Source: Aedes albopictus (Eukaryota > Arthropoda > Insecta > Diptera > Culicidae). Taken from it: 64,000 bases of DNA. Below, in pieces: positions 23,300 to 35,239 of the stretch (positions are counted from its first letter, which is position 1; every line of letters starts with the position of its first letter). The notes below the pieces were generated by a model. The model was not told the DNA's origin. It searched no databases and was given only the letters and a program-made list of their open reading frames with translations. A program made the position numbers and the translations under genes. The stretch spans positions 445,819,204 to 445,883,203 of the forward strand of contig NC_085138.1 of NCBI RefSeq assembly GCF_035046485.1, read 5' to 3'.

Positions 23300-23402
23300 T
23301 TCGGACAGAGGAAGCTCTCAGTTGATAACTGTGGATGTTCTCATAGTACACTGAGCTGATAAGCAGGCTTTGTCCCAGTTGAGACGTTAGACCAAGAATA
23401 AT
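23300..23402 (+). mobile_element. 3' part of a SINE used as the Lian insertion target
   Basis: GGACAGAGGAAGCTCTCAG onward matches the body of the SINE at 22085-22369, ending GACCAAGAATAATAAG. Its first part is duplicated at about 10388-10427 because the Lian-like element integrated inside this SINE. The 5' tRNA-like head is missing, and the preceding bases resemble the GGATTCCTTCA minisatellite. Confidence 0.65.
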
Positions 23403-26400
23403 AAGAAAACTTTGCTACAGACGTTGATAAAAGCTCCATTTCTCTCACACATTCATCGAACCTTTTGGATCCGTAGCTCTCTATGGTGGCTGGCCAATGT
23501 CGATAAGTCAGGCTAGCCTAGCGCCTAGCATCGTCCAGCACTACTGTTCGCTATAAATCAAGCCGTGTTTATGCCATTGGGCCTCCTGTTTATACCACAA
23601 TGTGTATATATTTTCGGTTTCTACCTCGTGGTCAATTCGAGAAAAAAAAAAGAAAGCTAACCACTGCCTGCCTGCTGGTTCTGTGTGAAAACAAACCTTC
23701 AGGAGAACTATGCCAGGCAGAGGGAGAGAGTTTGGAGCAACATCGACCATCATTGGCTTTGTTGGAATAGGTCTCCGAAAACCGCGGAGGAATAACTACC
23801 AACGGTTGCCACTGCCTGCATAGACTAGAGTAGCACAAAACGATGGCAATAATAACGAGAAAACGATAAAATAAAAATACGTTTTATGTGTCCTTCTTGT
23901 CCACACACAAATGGCTGTTGTCCGCCTACCTACGCTCGCTCCATCCCACAGTGGTACCGCCATAGGCCAAAAATCGAAAAATTGATTGTCTAATTTATGA
24001 GTTTGTATAATTTTTATAAATCAATAATGTTCCCAAGAATGCAGAAAATCCATTTTTATGTAAGTTTTTGTTGCATATTTTGCGTGAGAGCGTGGCTATT
24101 GTTATGCAATTACACAATTTTTAAATTTGTCGAAAAATCACATGACTTTTGAGATGTACTCCGTGTCTTCGTATAACAAAAGCAAGTCGATTTTCAATTG
24201 GTTTTCAACGCAGAGAGTCAGAATAGATGTTTATCTTCCAATTCGAAGCGCTAAAAACCGGATCTGGGTGTTTTTGGACCAATGGGGATGTGAGTAATAG
24301 GCACATAATTTTACCAATAGAATAATTACATAATAAAAAATCATGTAACATTTCAAACATGTTCTTAACCACATATAATCAATCGTCCGCCAGCAAATGA
24401 TCAGATTTGAATAGGAGAATCAATCTGTGAAGGTTGTAGCTGCAAATATCTGCATACAAGGTTGCAGGATGTATTGGAAGTTACCCGTTATTTCTATAAA
24501 AAATATGTATTAAAATAACTACAAAATTATATATATACTAGTTTTTCTGTAATTGTCTGGAATGCGTACCAAAATGACTGAAATTTTTACAGGAGATATT
24601 TCAAAGCTTTTTACAATAATTGAGGGATATTTTATTTGAAAACAATCTCTGATTTTTTTTTTATTATGAACAAAAAAAAAAGGCCTGGAGGTGTTCAGGT
24701 ATTCATACCTCAATAGTTGCATAACAACCATTCTTATGTGGCCTCGTCAAAACTTACCTCTGTAATTGTCGAATTTGATAAGAAGTTTTGCATTTACTGC
24801 CAACATTTAAAAAATTTCCTCAAAATCCATTCAGTACCTAATACTGTAGTGCTGGAAGAAGAAGGAGTAAATACGCTCTTTTAGTAATATTTACTAAAAG
24901 AGCGTATTTACTCCTCATATTCCCTTCCCAAATCGGAATATTTGATAAATCCATTAACGTTAAATCTTAGAGTACAAATTGATTTCTTTTGAAATAGCAG
25001 GCACTGATTAAATTGCAATGACGAGGGGTATTTGTATATATTTTTTTATTGGGTCAGAGCTATACATGATTAAAATTTTATGTACTATATTACTGGACAG
25101 CAGTTGCAATGCAATTGTAAGAAACAAATACGACTGGACAGATACTTGAATCCTTTTTATTGTGCAAAACGCAGGCCCATGAATTATATGACATATAACT
25201 GTGTAAAGCAATATTTGTATGGTTGAAAAAATTCATTTACGTACGTTTTGAGCATTAATCCTGAATATTTGTTTGAAATAATTTTAGAAGTAATTGATTC
25301 TGTAATTGCACTATTGTTACTATTGTTACACAATTATCGCTTTTGGGCATTAGGTACTGTAGTTATACATACTAATTCTATATGTGATGATTTTTCTGTG
25401 TTTCGACAAAGCAAACTACCTTATTTCTGCAAAAAAATATTCAGTTTCATATATTTATTTTATTGCAGTAGAAATAGAACCTACTAATAAAATCACAATT
25501 ATAATGCTAATACTGATTCTATTCACAAGAATCTATTATGATACAGTCGTGCTATACATGTTTTAACGTGCAATACTTAGCAGAAATTCCTCAGAATTTG
25601 ACTCACTCTTCATAATAATTAAAAATATTTGATTACTGATTTCTGTGCAAAATAAAGGTTTTTTTTAATGATATTTTCATTTATCATAAATAAAAATGTT
25701 CAAAGTTCATATTTTTCAAGTGATGATCATGAAAATGAACTGGAATATCCTTTTTCAGTCATAACATGCTATTTCTGATCACTTATAATGATTCTACCCT
25801 TCAAAAAACGAAGAAAATGATTTATGACCGCTTCCCTGAACAAATGGAACCACTGTGCATCCTAGCAGCAGCCGGATGACGACGAAAGTCTCCGTGTGCT
25901 AAATTCTGGTGCACAGATTCATTCCCAGCTCGTCTCGTCCCCCGTTCGGAGAAATGAGTGGGGATTCCAGCTCCCTGCTCCGACTTGGTTTTCATTATTC
26001 TCGAAACATATATTTCGACCGGGTTGCTGCTGCACACTCGACTCCTAATTGCGTTCCCTTTGGCCCTCGGGTCCTCCGTCCCCAAATAGGATTCTCCCCC
26101 CTCAGCATCATCTCGGTGATCATCATCATCAGCATCATCACACATGAGTGAGAGAGAACTGCCGGTAGATGATGGTGTGGAGTTCCACTGTATAGGCAGT
26201 CGGCATAAACTCGGTCGGATTTAAAAATAGCACACGTCGGTCGGTATCTACGGATGAAACTTGGTTCTTTCGAGGGTCCATACCTTTCTCTGTGTCTCTC
26301 TCTCTTTTTCCATCCCAGTTGGATGCCCAGTGATGTACGTATGGCAAAAGGATAGATCAAGTGATGTGTAGAAAATTCTCTATTCTTCTATTGATGCACT

Positions 26401-26629
26401 GTCTGCCAACCGGGTTTTCCCTAGCAGAACAATTTTGAACACGCAAAGAACAAGAATCAGAAGTTTTTCTTCGAATGAGTGTAATCATTTTTTTACCTTT
26501 TAATTACGCCCTCTTATGATTATCCTTTGACAGATACGCGTATTTCAACTTCCACTTGTAATCTTCCTCAATACCACTAGATCCACGTGTGGATAACTAA
26601 CACTGGTAAAGATTACCAGTGGTTGGCGT
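23403..26629. other. AT-rich spacer, no gene recognised
   Basis: Apart from the hairpin at 24863-24915 I see no element boundaries. About 23640-23830 and 25820-26360 are GC-richer and not obviously repeated. The second has overlapping open frames on both strands (about 80-120 codons) and ATCATC runs, but no domain, signal peptide or splice pattern that I can support. These two patches are the places where unrecognised host exons or promoters might lie. Confidence 0.4.
24863..24915. repeat. Perfect 25-bp hairpin
   Basis: Two 25-nt arms (24863-24887 and 24891-24915) are perfectly complementary around a 3-base loop. The arm begins AGGAGTAAATACGCTC. It is isolated in AT-rich sequence with no flanking duplication that I can read. 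It may be a very short MITE or a replication-slippage palindrome. Confidence 0.8.
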
Positions 26630-27300
26630 AAACTTCAAAAAACAACCGCCATCTTGAATTGAGGGCTGCCATCTTGGATTCTCTGGTCATAATCATTTTA
26701 CCCTGGGCATCTTTTGCATACCAAATATACCCACTTCAAATGATGTTAATATAGCAGCCATATTGGATTTAGGTCCGCCATCTTGAATTTTAGGCCGCCA
26801 TCTTGGATTCCCTGGTCACAATTTTTAGACTCTGGATATCTCTTCCCTACCAACTACACCCAATTTGCATGGTTTAAAGACTGAAACTCTATAAATATAC
26901 CCAAATATACCCATTTTGCATAGTTTTAGAGCTAAAAATGCTACCACCTTGAATTGTAGGCCTCCATCTTGGATTTTAACTAGCATCGTGGACTCTCTGG
27001 TAACTATTCTTCGACTCTGGACATCTTTTCCATACCAGAAATACCGATTTTGCATAATTCTTAAGCTTAAAACTCCATTAACCTGCCGCCATCTTGAATT
27101 ATGAGCCGCCATCTTGGATTTTAGGCCTCCATTTTGGTTTCTCTGGTCGTCATTTTTTTACCTCTTGATATATTCCCTATACCAAATATTCCAAATTTGT
27201 ATGGATGTAGAGCCGAAAACTCTATAAAACAGTCTCCATCTTAAATTGTCAGCCTGCCATCCATTTAGACCGCCATCTTGAATTTTGGATTCACATTCTG
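26630..27300. repeat. CCATCTTG tandem block, unit about 160 bp
   Basis: About four degenerate units. Each has two or three GCCGCCATCTTGAATT/GGATT words, a CTCTGGTCA word, a CTCTGGATATCTTTTCC-like word and CATACCAAATATACCCA. Open frames on the minus strand are repeat by-products. Confidence 0.75.
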
Positions 27301-27839
27301 GAGTTTCTGTGCTTTGGGTTGAATCTCGCCCAAAATTCTTCAACCATGCTAAAGGTTGCAAAAAGCGGCGCATTTTTTGTATATGGCCAGTTGCATCAGT
27401 GCTGATTCTTATCACTAAAATGGCCCTAACTCTGGAACGCCACGATCGATTTCAATAGCAAACAATGCGGTAAAATTCCGGTTAGATTCGTGCTAAAATC
27501 TTCCAAATTGGTCAATGGGAAATGCTTAAACTCTTTGGATTCGGCGGGGTCCTTAATGACCCCAACATAGAAACGGCTGTATAATTCACACATTCGATAA
27601 AACACACTACTGTCTTCGGTAAACTTGTTGAAATTTGAGTCCTCTATTAAATAAAACTGGGAATATTTGTCTTTGAGATTTCACTGGCAACCTAGAACAT
27701 CCTGTCCTGAACATCAACTAGTTTGGAAAAACGAACTAATTAACATACCAGTTGTTCTGAAAGCTGAATTTGGATATGGGTTACGTTCATATGTATTCAT
27801 TTAACCTTCGTCAAGACTATCAGAAGGTGTTTTATATTG
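27301..27839. other. Spacer before the satellite
   Basis: No gene or element boundary recognised. The last 150 bases contain diverged words resembling the satellite that follows. Confidence 0.4.
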
Positions 27840-28171
27840 TGGGATGTTCTAAGTATTCCAAACTATCCTGTAGTGAAGTCCTTCAAATCTACAAGAATTA
27901 TTTTTATGTGTTTTCGCCATAAATAATAGAATTACATAATCTTCTGAGATCCGTGAAGCTCTTGAAATCTACAATGTCATTTATAGACACTATAGGGATA
28001 TTCCAGATCAGCCAAACTACCTTGGAGTTCAGAACTTCAGGTCTACACTCGTAACAGTAGCCATATCTGTTATACTGGTTAACGTTGCATAATCAACTGC
28101 GTTTACTGGACCAATCTGAAAAGTCTACTTGATATTATTATACACCTTTAAGACTTTAAGGTTCGTCCAAA

Positions 28172-28671
28172 NNNNNNNNNNNNNNNNNNNNNNNNNNNNN
28201 NNNNNNNNNNNNNNNNNNNNNNNNNNNNNNNNNNNNNNNNNNNNNNNNNNNNNNNNNNNNNNNNNNNNNNNNNNNNNNNNNNNNNNNNNNNNNNNNNNNN
28301 NNNNNNNNNNNNNNNNNNNNNNNNNNNNNNNNNNNNNNNNNNNNNNNNNNNNNNNNNNNNNNNNNNNNNNNNNNNNNNNNNNNNNNNNNNNNNNNNNNNN
28401 NNNNNNNNNNNNNNNNNNNNNNNNNNNNNNNNNNNNNNNNNNNNNNNNNNNNNNNNNNNNNNNNNNNNNNNNNNNNNNNNNNNNNNNNNNNNNNNNNNNN
28501 NNNNNNNNNNNNNNNNNNNNNNNNNNNNNNNNNNNNNNNNNNNNNNNNNNNNNNNNNNNNNNNNNNNNNNNNNNNNNNNNNNNNNNNNNNNNNNNNNNNN
28601 NNNNNNNNNNNNNNNNNNNNNNNNNNNNNNNNNNNNNNNNNNNNNNNNNNNNNNNNNNNNNNNNNNNNNNN
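28172..28671. other. 500-base assembly gap inside the satellite
   Basis: Exactly 500 N. The left edge CGTCCAAA and the right edge CTATCCTATAATGAAG join in register into the satellite word seen intact near 29260-29285. The gap is therefore a placeholder at a repeat junction. Protein frames drawn across it are meaningless. Confidence 0.95.
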
Positions 28672-29756
28672 CTATCCTATAATGAAGTCCTTTCAATTTA
28701 AAAGAATAACTTTATGTGTTTTCACCCTAAATAATAATATTGCATAATCTGGTGGGATCTGTAAAGCTCTTGAAATCTCAAATGTCATTTAGAGACACTA
28801 GGTAGATTCTAGGTCAGCCAAGCTAGTTTCTTGGAGTTTAGAACTTCACGTCACCATTCGTAACAGTAGCCATATCTGCTATACTGAGTAACGTTGCATA
28901 TATAAATGTGGGAATTGGACCAATCTGAATATTCATTTGGGACCTTCAAGTTCGTTCAAACAGTCCTATAAAAAGTCCTTCAAGTCTATAACAATAACTT
29001 CATGTGTTTTCACCATAAATAATAGCATTGCATAATCTGCTGGGATCCGTGAAGCTTTTGAAATCGAAATGTCATTTAGAGACAAATTTTAGGAATATTC
29101 CAGGTCAGCCAAACTATCTTGGAGTTTAGAACTTCAGATCTAGACTTGTAACAGCAGCCATATCTGATATACTGAGTAACGTTGCATAATTAAACGCGGT
29201 TACTGGACCAACCTGAAGTCTGCTATATATTATTATGAACTTTTGGGACATTGAGGGTCGTCCAAACTATCCTATAATGAAGTCCTTCAAATCTACAAGA
29301 ATAACTTTATGTGTTTTCGCCATAAATGCTAGCATTGCATAAGCTGCTGGGATCCGTGAAGCTCTTGAAATCTTAAATGCCATTTAGAGATACTATAGGG
29401 ATATTCCAGGACAGCCAATCTACCTTGGAGTTTAGAACTTCAGGTCTGCATTCGTAATAGCAGCCATATCTGGTATACTGAGTAACGTTGCATATTCAAC
29501 TGTGGGAATTGGGCAAATCTGAAGTCTACTTGATGTTATTTTGAACATTTGGGACATTCAGGATCGTTCAAACTGTCCTACAAAAGTCCTTCAAGTCTAC
29601 AATAATAACTTTATGTTTTTTCACCATAAATAATAGCACTGCATAATCTGCTGGGGTCCGTGAAGCTCTTGAAATCTCAAATGTCATTTAGATACATTAT
29701 CGGAATATTCTAGGTCAGCCAAACTATCTTGGAGTTCAGAACTTCAGGTCTACACT

Positions 29757-30968
29757 GCACAATGGGTCCAGAGCCGTATTTACGAAGACAAAAATGTTTG
29801 TGACTAAACCATAAGTTTTAGATATATGATGGCTTTGGGAAAGTTTTTTTTTCATATTTTTCGACCTTTTTTCTCATTATTGTGAAATTAAGGTGGTCCC
29901 TCTAGTTTAGCTGATCCTAACATCTGCTTTTTAACAGTTTTATGTACGCTTACAAAATGTTCTACAAAGTTGTAAAAGATCTTATTTGGAGCAAGTTTGC
30001 CGAAGAAACCATTATTCTATCTCTTATGGTTCCTAACTTATATTTTTTTTATAGAGTCATGTTAGGGTAATCCATGAAATTCAGTTTTCTTGCAATAACT
30101 TTTAATCCATTTGTTTCTCGATCTATCTAACAAAAACGATTTGAATTTTCTTGATGGAAAACAAAACATTCCATATGAAAATCCGTTTTTATTCAATATA
30201 ATTTTATGCGTTGATTTTTTCGCTATACTTTGTTCTGAGCACTTTTAGAGCATCCAAAAACTCACAATATTGCCGAAGACGCCTACTTTGTATCTCATAG
30301 ATTTTAATAGTTACAACTGATTTTCTATGTAAAAAACCCGTATTTTTAAAATCCAATAAAAAGCTTCAAACAAAAAAGGTACTCACAATTTTTTTACCAT
30401 CAATAGAACAGAGTACGATCTTTTCAATGCAATTCGGTGATAGAAAATCCATTTGTTCCTTTTTGAGATATGACTTTTTGAAAAAAAAAAGTGATTTTTT
30501 GAAGAAAAAAGCCAATATTTTTTTTAATTATGAGAGATAGAATATTGAGCTCTTTGGGAAAAATATGCGTCATTGATAGTTCTAAAAGTGCGCGGAACAA
30601 AGTTTTTACGAGAAACAAATGGATTAAAAGTTATTGCACGAAAACTGAATTTCATGGATCACCCTAACATGATTCTTTAACAAAATATAAGTTAGAAACC
30701 ATGAGAGATAGAATAACGGTTTCTTCGGCAAACTTGCTCCAAATAAGTTCTTTTACAACTTTGTAGAACCTTTTGTAAGCGTACATAAAACTGTTAAAAA
30801 GCAGATGTTTGGATCAGCTAAACTAGAGGGACCACCCTAATTTCACAATGATGAGAAAAAAGGTCGAAAAATATGAAGAAACTTTCCCAAAGACATCATG
30901 TATCTAAAACTTAAGGTTTGGGCACAAACATTTTTGTCTTCGTAAATGCGGCTCTGGACCCATTGTGC
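29757..30968. mobile_element. 1212-bp foldback element inside the satellite
   Basis: The element begins GCACAATGGGTCCAGAGCC and ends with the inverted copy; the arms extend about 500 bp with few differences, leaving a short centre near 30350. ACT flanks both sides (29754-29756 and 30969-30971), a possible 3-bp duplication. Removing it restores the satellite phrase CTACACT followed by GGTTATAGCAGCC, which matches other units. It carries no protein. A 3-bp duplication would suit PIF/Harbinger or CACTA types, but the end sequence is not diagnostic. Confidence 0.75.
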
Positions 30969-31110
30969 ACTGGTTATAGCAGCCATATCTGATATACTGA
31001 GTAACGTTGCATAATCAATCGCGGTTACTGGACCAACCTGAAGTCTACTATGTATATATTATTCTGAACTTTTGGGTCAATAAGAATCGTCCAAACTGCC
31101 CTGAAGTTAA

Positions 31111-31689
31111 GCTCTTGACACTAACAGAAGGTATCCCGAGCAAAGTCTGATAGCAAATTGAAAACTAATTTTGATGTTGTGATATTGCAAGTTTTGATAA
31201 CTCAGGTTGTTGTCGTTTTGGTCGTTTTAACGGTTAAAACATCAAAAATGAGAGCAGAAAAATGATCCTGTGATAGCAAATTGAAAACCATGTCTGCTAT
31301 CGATGATAGCAAATTGATAACTGGTTTTGTCATCAGCGCAAGAAAATTGAAAAATCGTTAAATGTAGGGTTTTTCGGTTGATATCAAATCTTAAATGCAA
31401 TAATACAATTGCACTAATGATATATTCCTAGAATTACTTTAAATAGTTTACTAAAAGATTTAAAAACTATTGTAACACTAAATATTTACATTAATTTAAA
31501 ATGACAGCAAACCGAAAGCAAAATTTGAAATCATATTAAGTAAAGATAAAATGATATCAAAATGCCTTACTGTTATGGAGCTTAGTTGACAAAAACAACC
31601 ACTGTAACATGAGTTGAATTTGTTTTAGATAGTAACGTTACACAATCAAATAGGATCCATGGACCTCTCAACTCTCAAGGGACACTTCA
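31111..31689. other. Unassigned AT-rich segment with repeated words
   Basis: The phrase GATAGCAAATTGA occurs three times between 31145 and 31320, and a related GACAGCAAACCGA at about 31502. This may be a degenerate MITE lying between two tandem arrays. Boundaries are not clear. Confidence 0.35.
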
Positions 31690-32310
31690 TGATAGATTCT
31701 GATACTGTCTATTGAACTTTCAGAAGACTTACTCGACATGATAAATTACAAATCGTAGCTCCACATAATGAAAGAAGTTACCGTTACACTATAGACTTTA
31801 GGATGTGAGCTCGAGAACAGTTTGCATGGCCTAAGATCCCGACTGATCTGATACTGTCTAATGAGCTTCCAGAAGGCTTACCGAACATGATAGAATACAA
31901 ATTGTGAATTTGTATAATGAAAGAAGTTACCGTTACATACGTAGACATTAAGATTTAAACTCAAGAACAGTTTGGATGACCTAGGATAGCCCGACTGATC
32001 TATTGCTGTCTATTGAACATTCAAGAGACTTACTGGACATGGTAGAATACAAATCGTAGCTTTGTATAATGAAAGAAGTTACCGTTACACCCGTAGACTT
32101 CAGGATGTGAATTCAAGAACAGTTTGGATGACCTAGGATACTCTGACTGATATGATACTATCTATTGAACTTTCAGAAGGCTTACTGAACATGATATTAA
32201 ACGAATCGTAAATTTTCATAATGAAAGAAGTTACCAATACACACGTAGATATTATGATCTAAACTCAAGAACAGTTCGGATGACCTATGATATCCAGAAG
32301 AAATATTGTG
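31690..32310. repeat. Tandem array with an exact 151-bp period
   Basis: TCAAGAACAG (or TCGAGAACAG) occurs at 31811, 31962, 32113 and 32264, each 151 bp apart. Units contain GATGACCTAGGATA, CTATTGAACTTTCAGAAG and ATAATGAAAGAAGTTACCG. The units differ by many substitutions yet keep a constant length. No open frame of note. Confidence 0.85.
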
Positions 32311-34711
32311 CATCATATCCTACCCTTTCTATGCTATTGAGCACCGAAACCACAGAAATACGTTAGAAAAAGCTATATAATAACGCTTGGGAAAATTTCG
32401 GCTTCAAAGGGTTAAACATGATTCTTTTTTGTACACACATACATACACAAATGTGGAACTTATATACGATCATAGGTAGTATATGTGACTTGACATTCTG
32501 AGCCTTCTATCAATAAGTCGTTTTTTGAGTGAACATATAGCCTTTCAGTACACTTTGGTGTACGAGTAAGGCAAATTAAAATGTTGTAGAAAAATACCAA
32601 GAAAGTAATATGGAACGAGTTCACCGAGCTACCGCCGATTCATGCAATTTCATAAAATATCATAAAAACTTAGTATAGGGTTTTACAACTGGAAACTTGA
32701 TGGAAAAGGTGATGGCTTTCTCAGTCTTCGAATCAAGTACGATTTCTATGTACATTCCTGACAATTCAGTCTAGGGATTTGCCTAGGCATTAGACGGTAG
32801 ATACTACAACCCTTGAAAAAGGCCAAAACGCTAGGCCGAAACGTCGGGTATGTAGATCAAAATCAGTCTTGATTCGAAGACTGAGAAAGCCATCCCCCTT
32901 TCTATCATACAAATTTTCTAATTTTAAACTAAAACCATGCAGTTGCCAGGGTCGTACGTACCGTTTCAATGTGATTTCCCGTTTGAGAAACACTGTACTA
33001 CACACCATCCATGGTTGACCAGTGCAAGTCGTTCAGCGATGATGGTATTCGGATAGAAAGTTGGGTACAGAAAAAAACGCAGGGATATTCCTACTGATGA
33101 GAGCGAGAGAGGAAGGAAGGGATTCTCGATGTCGATTAGTTTTTCCATTTTTTTTTCGTTTATTTGCCGGTGCAATTGGCAAAAACGAGGCAAGTGCGTC
33201 AGCCGATCGAGAGACCTACATTCGGTCGGATGTAGATGAGGAGAAAAACGCTGACCGGCGTTGCTTGCTTGGTTGGGGACTGGATTACATTTTCTTCTGG
33301 TGGGGTTGGTCAAATCCGACCTCCTTGCTCGCGCTCGGTAAACGAGGCATTCGGTGGCCATAAAAAGAGGTCAGTGAATTGAAGAAGGTTACTTTCCGTG
33401 AAGGAGTCAATGACGTCACACTGGTGTGCTTTTCTTTTGCTAAGGACTCATAGTTGATGGGATTTAAATTGGCTCCAAGGAGGTTTCTAACAGCTACAGC
33501 TATGCTTCTGTTTCCAAATCTCTACTGGAACAAATCCTGCTTCTTGGTTGAGTGTTATGTGACCACTTTCCCAGTTGATAATTGGAAAAATGCTTTGCCA
33601 ACTGACCACTTTTCCATTATGTTGAACTGAACATAGCTTCCAACGAACTATAGTTTTTGTAATTCCTCTAGTTGAAAACAGACCACTTGACTTCGTATGT
33701 CTGGGGTAATCCTTGTTTTGCAAGATAACACTAAAATAATGCAATCGACTAAAATAGCAAGCTACTTTTGTTTATTTCATTGATTTTCTCAAACTATCAT
33801 ATTGCGTAACAATAGCTGGTTAAATGAGAATGGTAAACATTCTTGGAAATACACCATCTCTATCATACACTGTCCCACATATATTGCTACTACCTATCTC
33901 ATTTTTGTTGTGCTTCAGTTTCATTGCTGTGAAGTTGTCCTTGGCGCTATACCTTCTATGGACAGGACGACACCTGACCTGTGACAATGGATTCGCTTTC
34001 GTGGTCAATCCGAAGAGCTTGAATGGTAATAATTGTACTCGTTATGGTATGGCCCAGTTCGTATCAGGAAGTAAAGGAAGTAAGGGAGATCAAAAAGGAA
34101 GGTAACTTGCTTCACTATACATGTAGTTCGAACTCGAAATATAGTGCCGCTGTTACATAGCTCGAGCATGAAGCATAATTAATTTTCTGCTTGCTTCGGC
34201 CTGTTCTCGGCAAAATATGGACATCATTTGCGTTTTCAAAACGCAAGTATAATAAAAACGCATAGGGCTTCAGAGTTCCGAAGCTTCAAAAAAAGCAACG
34301 AACTAAAATGTATCAAAGTGCCTCAAAATGTGCATCAGAGGTATTGGAAGAGCGAGAGATATTTCCCTACTGCAATTGAATTAACCAGAAAGTTTGCGGT
34401 ATGTTCCTAAGGGTAGTGATGATACATCCTTGAACTTGGAGTTTGAGTCATGTACCAACAACAACAATGAGTTGCATCATAGCAAAGCTAAGCTATGCGT
34501 CATGCGATGGGAGTAGCTGGGAATAGTCAGTCATATTTTAGTACCTAGCATTTTGATTACGTGCATGAAAGTAAAGGAAAATCTGTCATATCTCACACTC
34601 CTTAATTGACCCTTTTCGAACACAAGCGATTACGGTACCGATTGTTTCCGAATTTCAATTTCATGCGTGCTCTCTTTTAACAAAAAATATAAAAATAAGA
34701 AACAAAAAATG
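32311..34711. other. Spacer with one small inverted repeat; no gene recognised
   Basis: GATGGCTTTCTCAGTCTTCG at about 32711-32740 is inverted at about 32865-32895. Between them is a GGCCAAAACGCTAGGCC palindrome followed by GAAACGTCGGG, a motif common in arthropod repeats. About 33000-33400 is GC-richer and has overlapping open frames on both strands (100 and 131 codons) with no motif that I recognise. The rest, to 34711, is ordinary AT-rich sequence. Confidence 0.4.
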
Positions 34712-34979
34712 AGGGTCTCCAGTTAGCCTAGTGGTTAAGGCTATGGATCGTCAATCCGAAGACGGCGGCTTCAATTCCCGTTCCGGCCGAGAAAATATTC
34801 TCGTCTCCCTGGGCATAGAGTATCATTCTGCTTGCCTCACAATATACAAATTCATGCAATGGCAGGCAAAGAAAGCCCTTCAATTAATAACTGTGGAAGT
34901 GCTCAAAGAACACAAAGTTGAAGCGAGGCAGGCCAAGTCCCAGTGGGGACGTAGAGCCATAAAGAAGAAGAAGAAGAAA
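34712..34979 (+). mobile_element. Feilai: Feilai-type SINE
   Basis: Starts GGGTCTCCAGTTAGCCTAG and ends in (GAA)n. The A box is intact, but the B box region is mutated (TTCAATTCCCG instead of GGTTCGATTCC). The body word AAAGAAAGCCCTTCAATT matches the other two copies. A target duplication cannot be read with confidence because both flanks are A-rich. Confidence 0.85.
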
Positions 34980-35239
34980 TAAAATAAACAGTGTTTCAAT
35001 CCTTTGTATTCAGTAGGATGAATAAGGGAACCAATACCCTATATGACGTCAAGTGTAAGGAAGTTTTCCTAGAGATTTCGAAAATGCCATAAAAATGTGA
35101 AATTTCAAAAAACTTTCGTCCCAAAATCTTTCAAGAAATACTTTTATAAGACATTTTTAGGACGACTCGTTAATAACTCAGGAACAATTTTATGTTTTGA
35201 TCTTTATGCGATGAATCTGGTTAAGTCGTATAAGAAACC
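34980..35239. other. Short spacer between repeats
   Basis: No gene or element recognised. Confidence 0.4.

Larger units (their letters stand above)
27840..31110. repeat. Satellite array, unit about 305 bp
   Basis: The landmark AACGTTGCAT after ATATACTGAGT occurs at 28081, 28890, 29178, 29484 and 31003. After subtracting the foldback at 29757-30968 with its 3-bp duplication, the periods are 288, 306 and 304 bp. Subtracting the 500 gap bases from the first interval gives 309. Each unit also carries ATCCTATAATGAAGTCCTTC, TATGTGTTTTCACCATAAAT, GATCCGTGAAGCTCTTGAAA, CATTTAGAGACA and GGTCAGCCAAACTA. No coding potential. Confidence 0.85.

Noticed and set aside
24863..24915. Rolling-circle origin (loop region resembles TAATATTAC)
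   Set aside because: The junction reads TAATATTTAC with an extra base, the words are part of the stem, and no Rep-like gene is nearby.
25822..26360. Host gene exon in a GC-richer patch
   Set aside because: Overlapping frames on both strands, no signal peptide, domain or paired splice sites; support is too weak.
28129..28701. Open frames spanning the run of N
   Set aside because: They consist almost entirely of gap placeholders.
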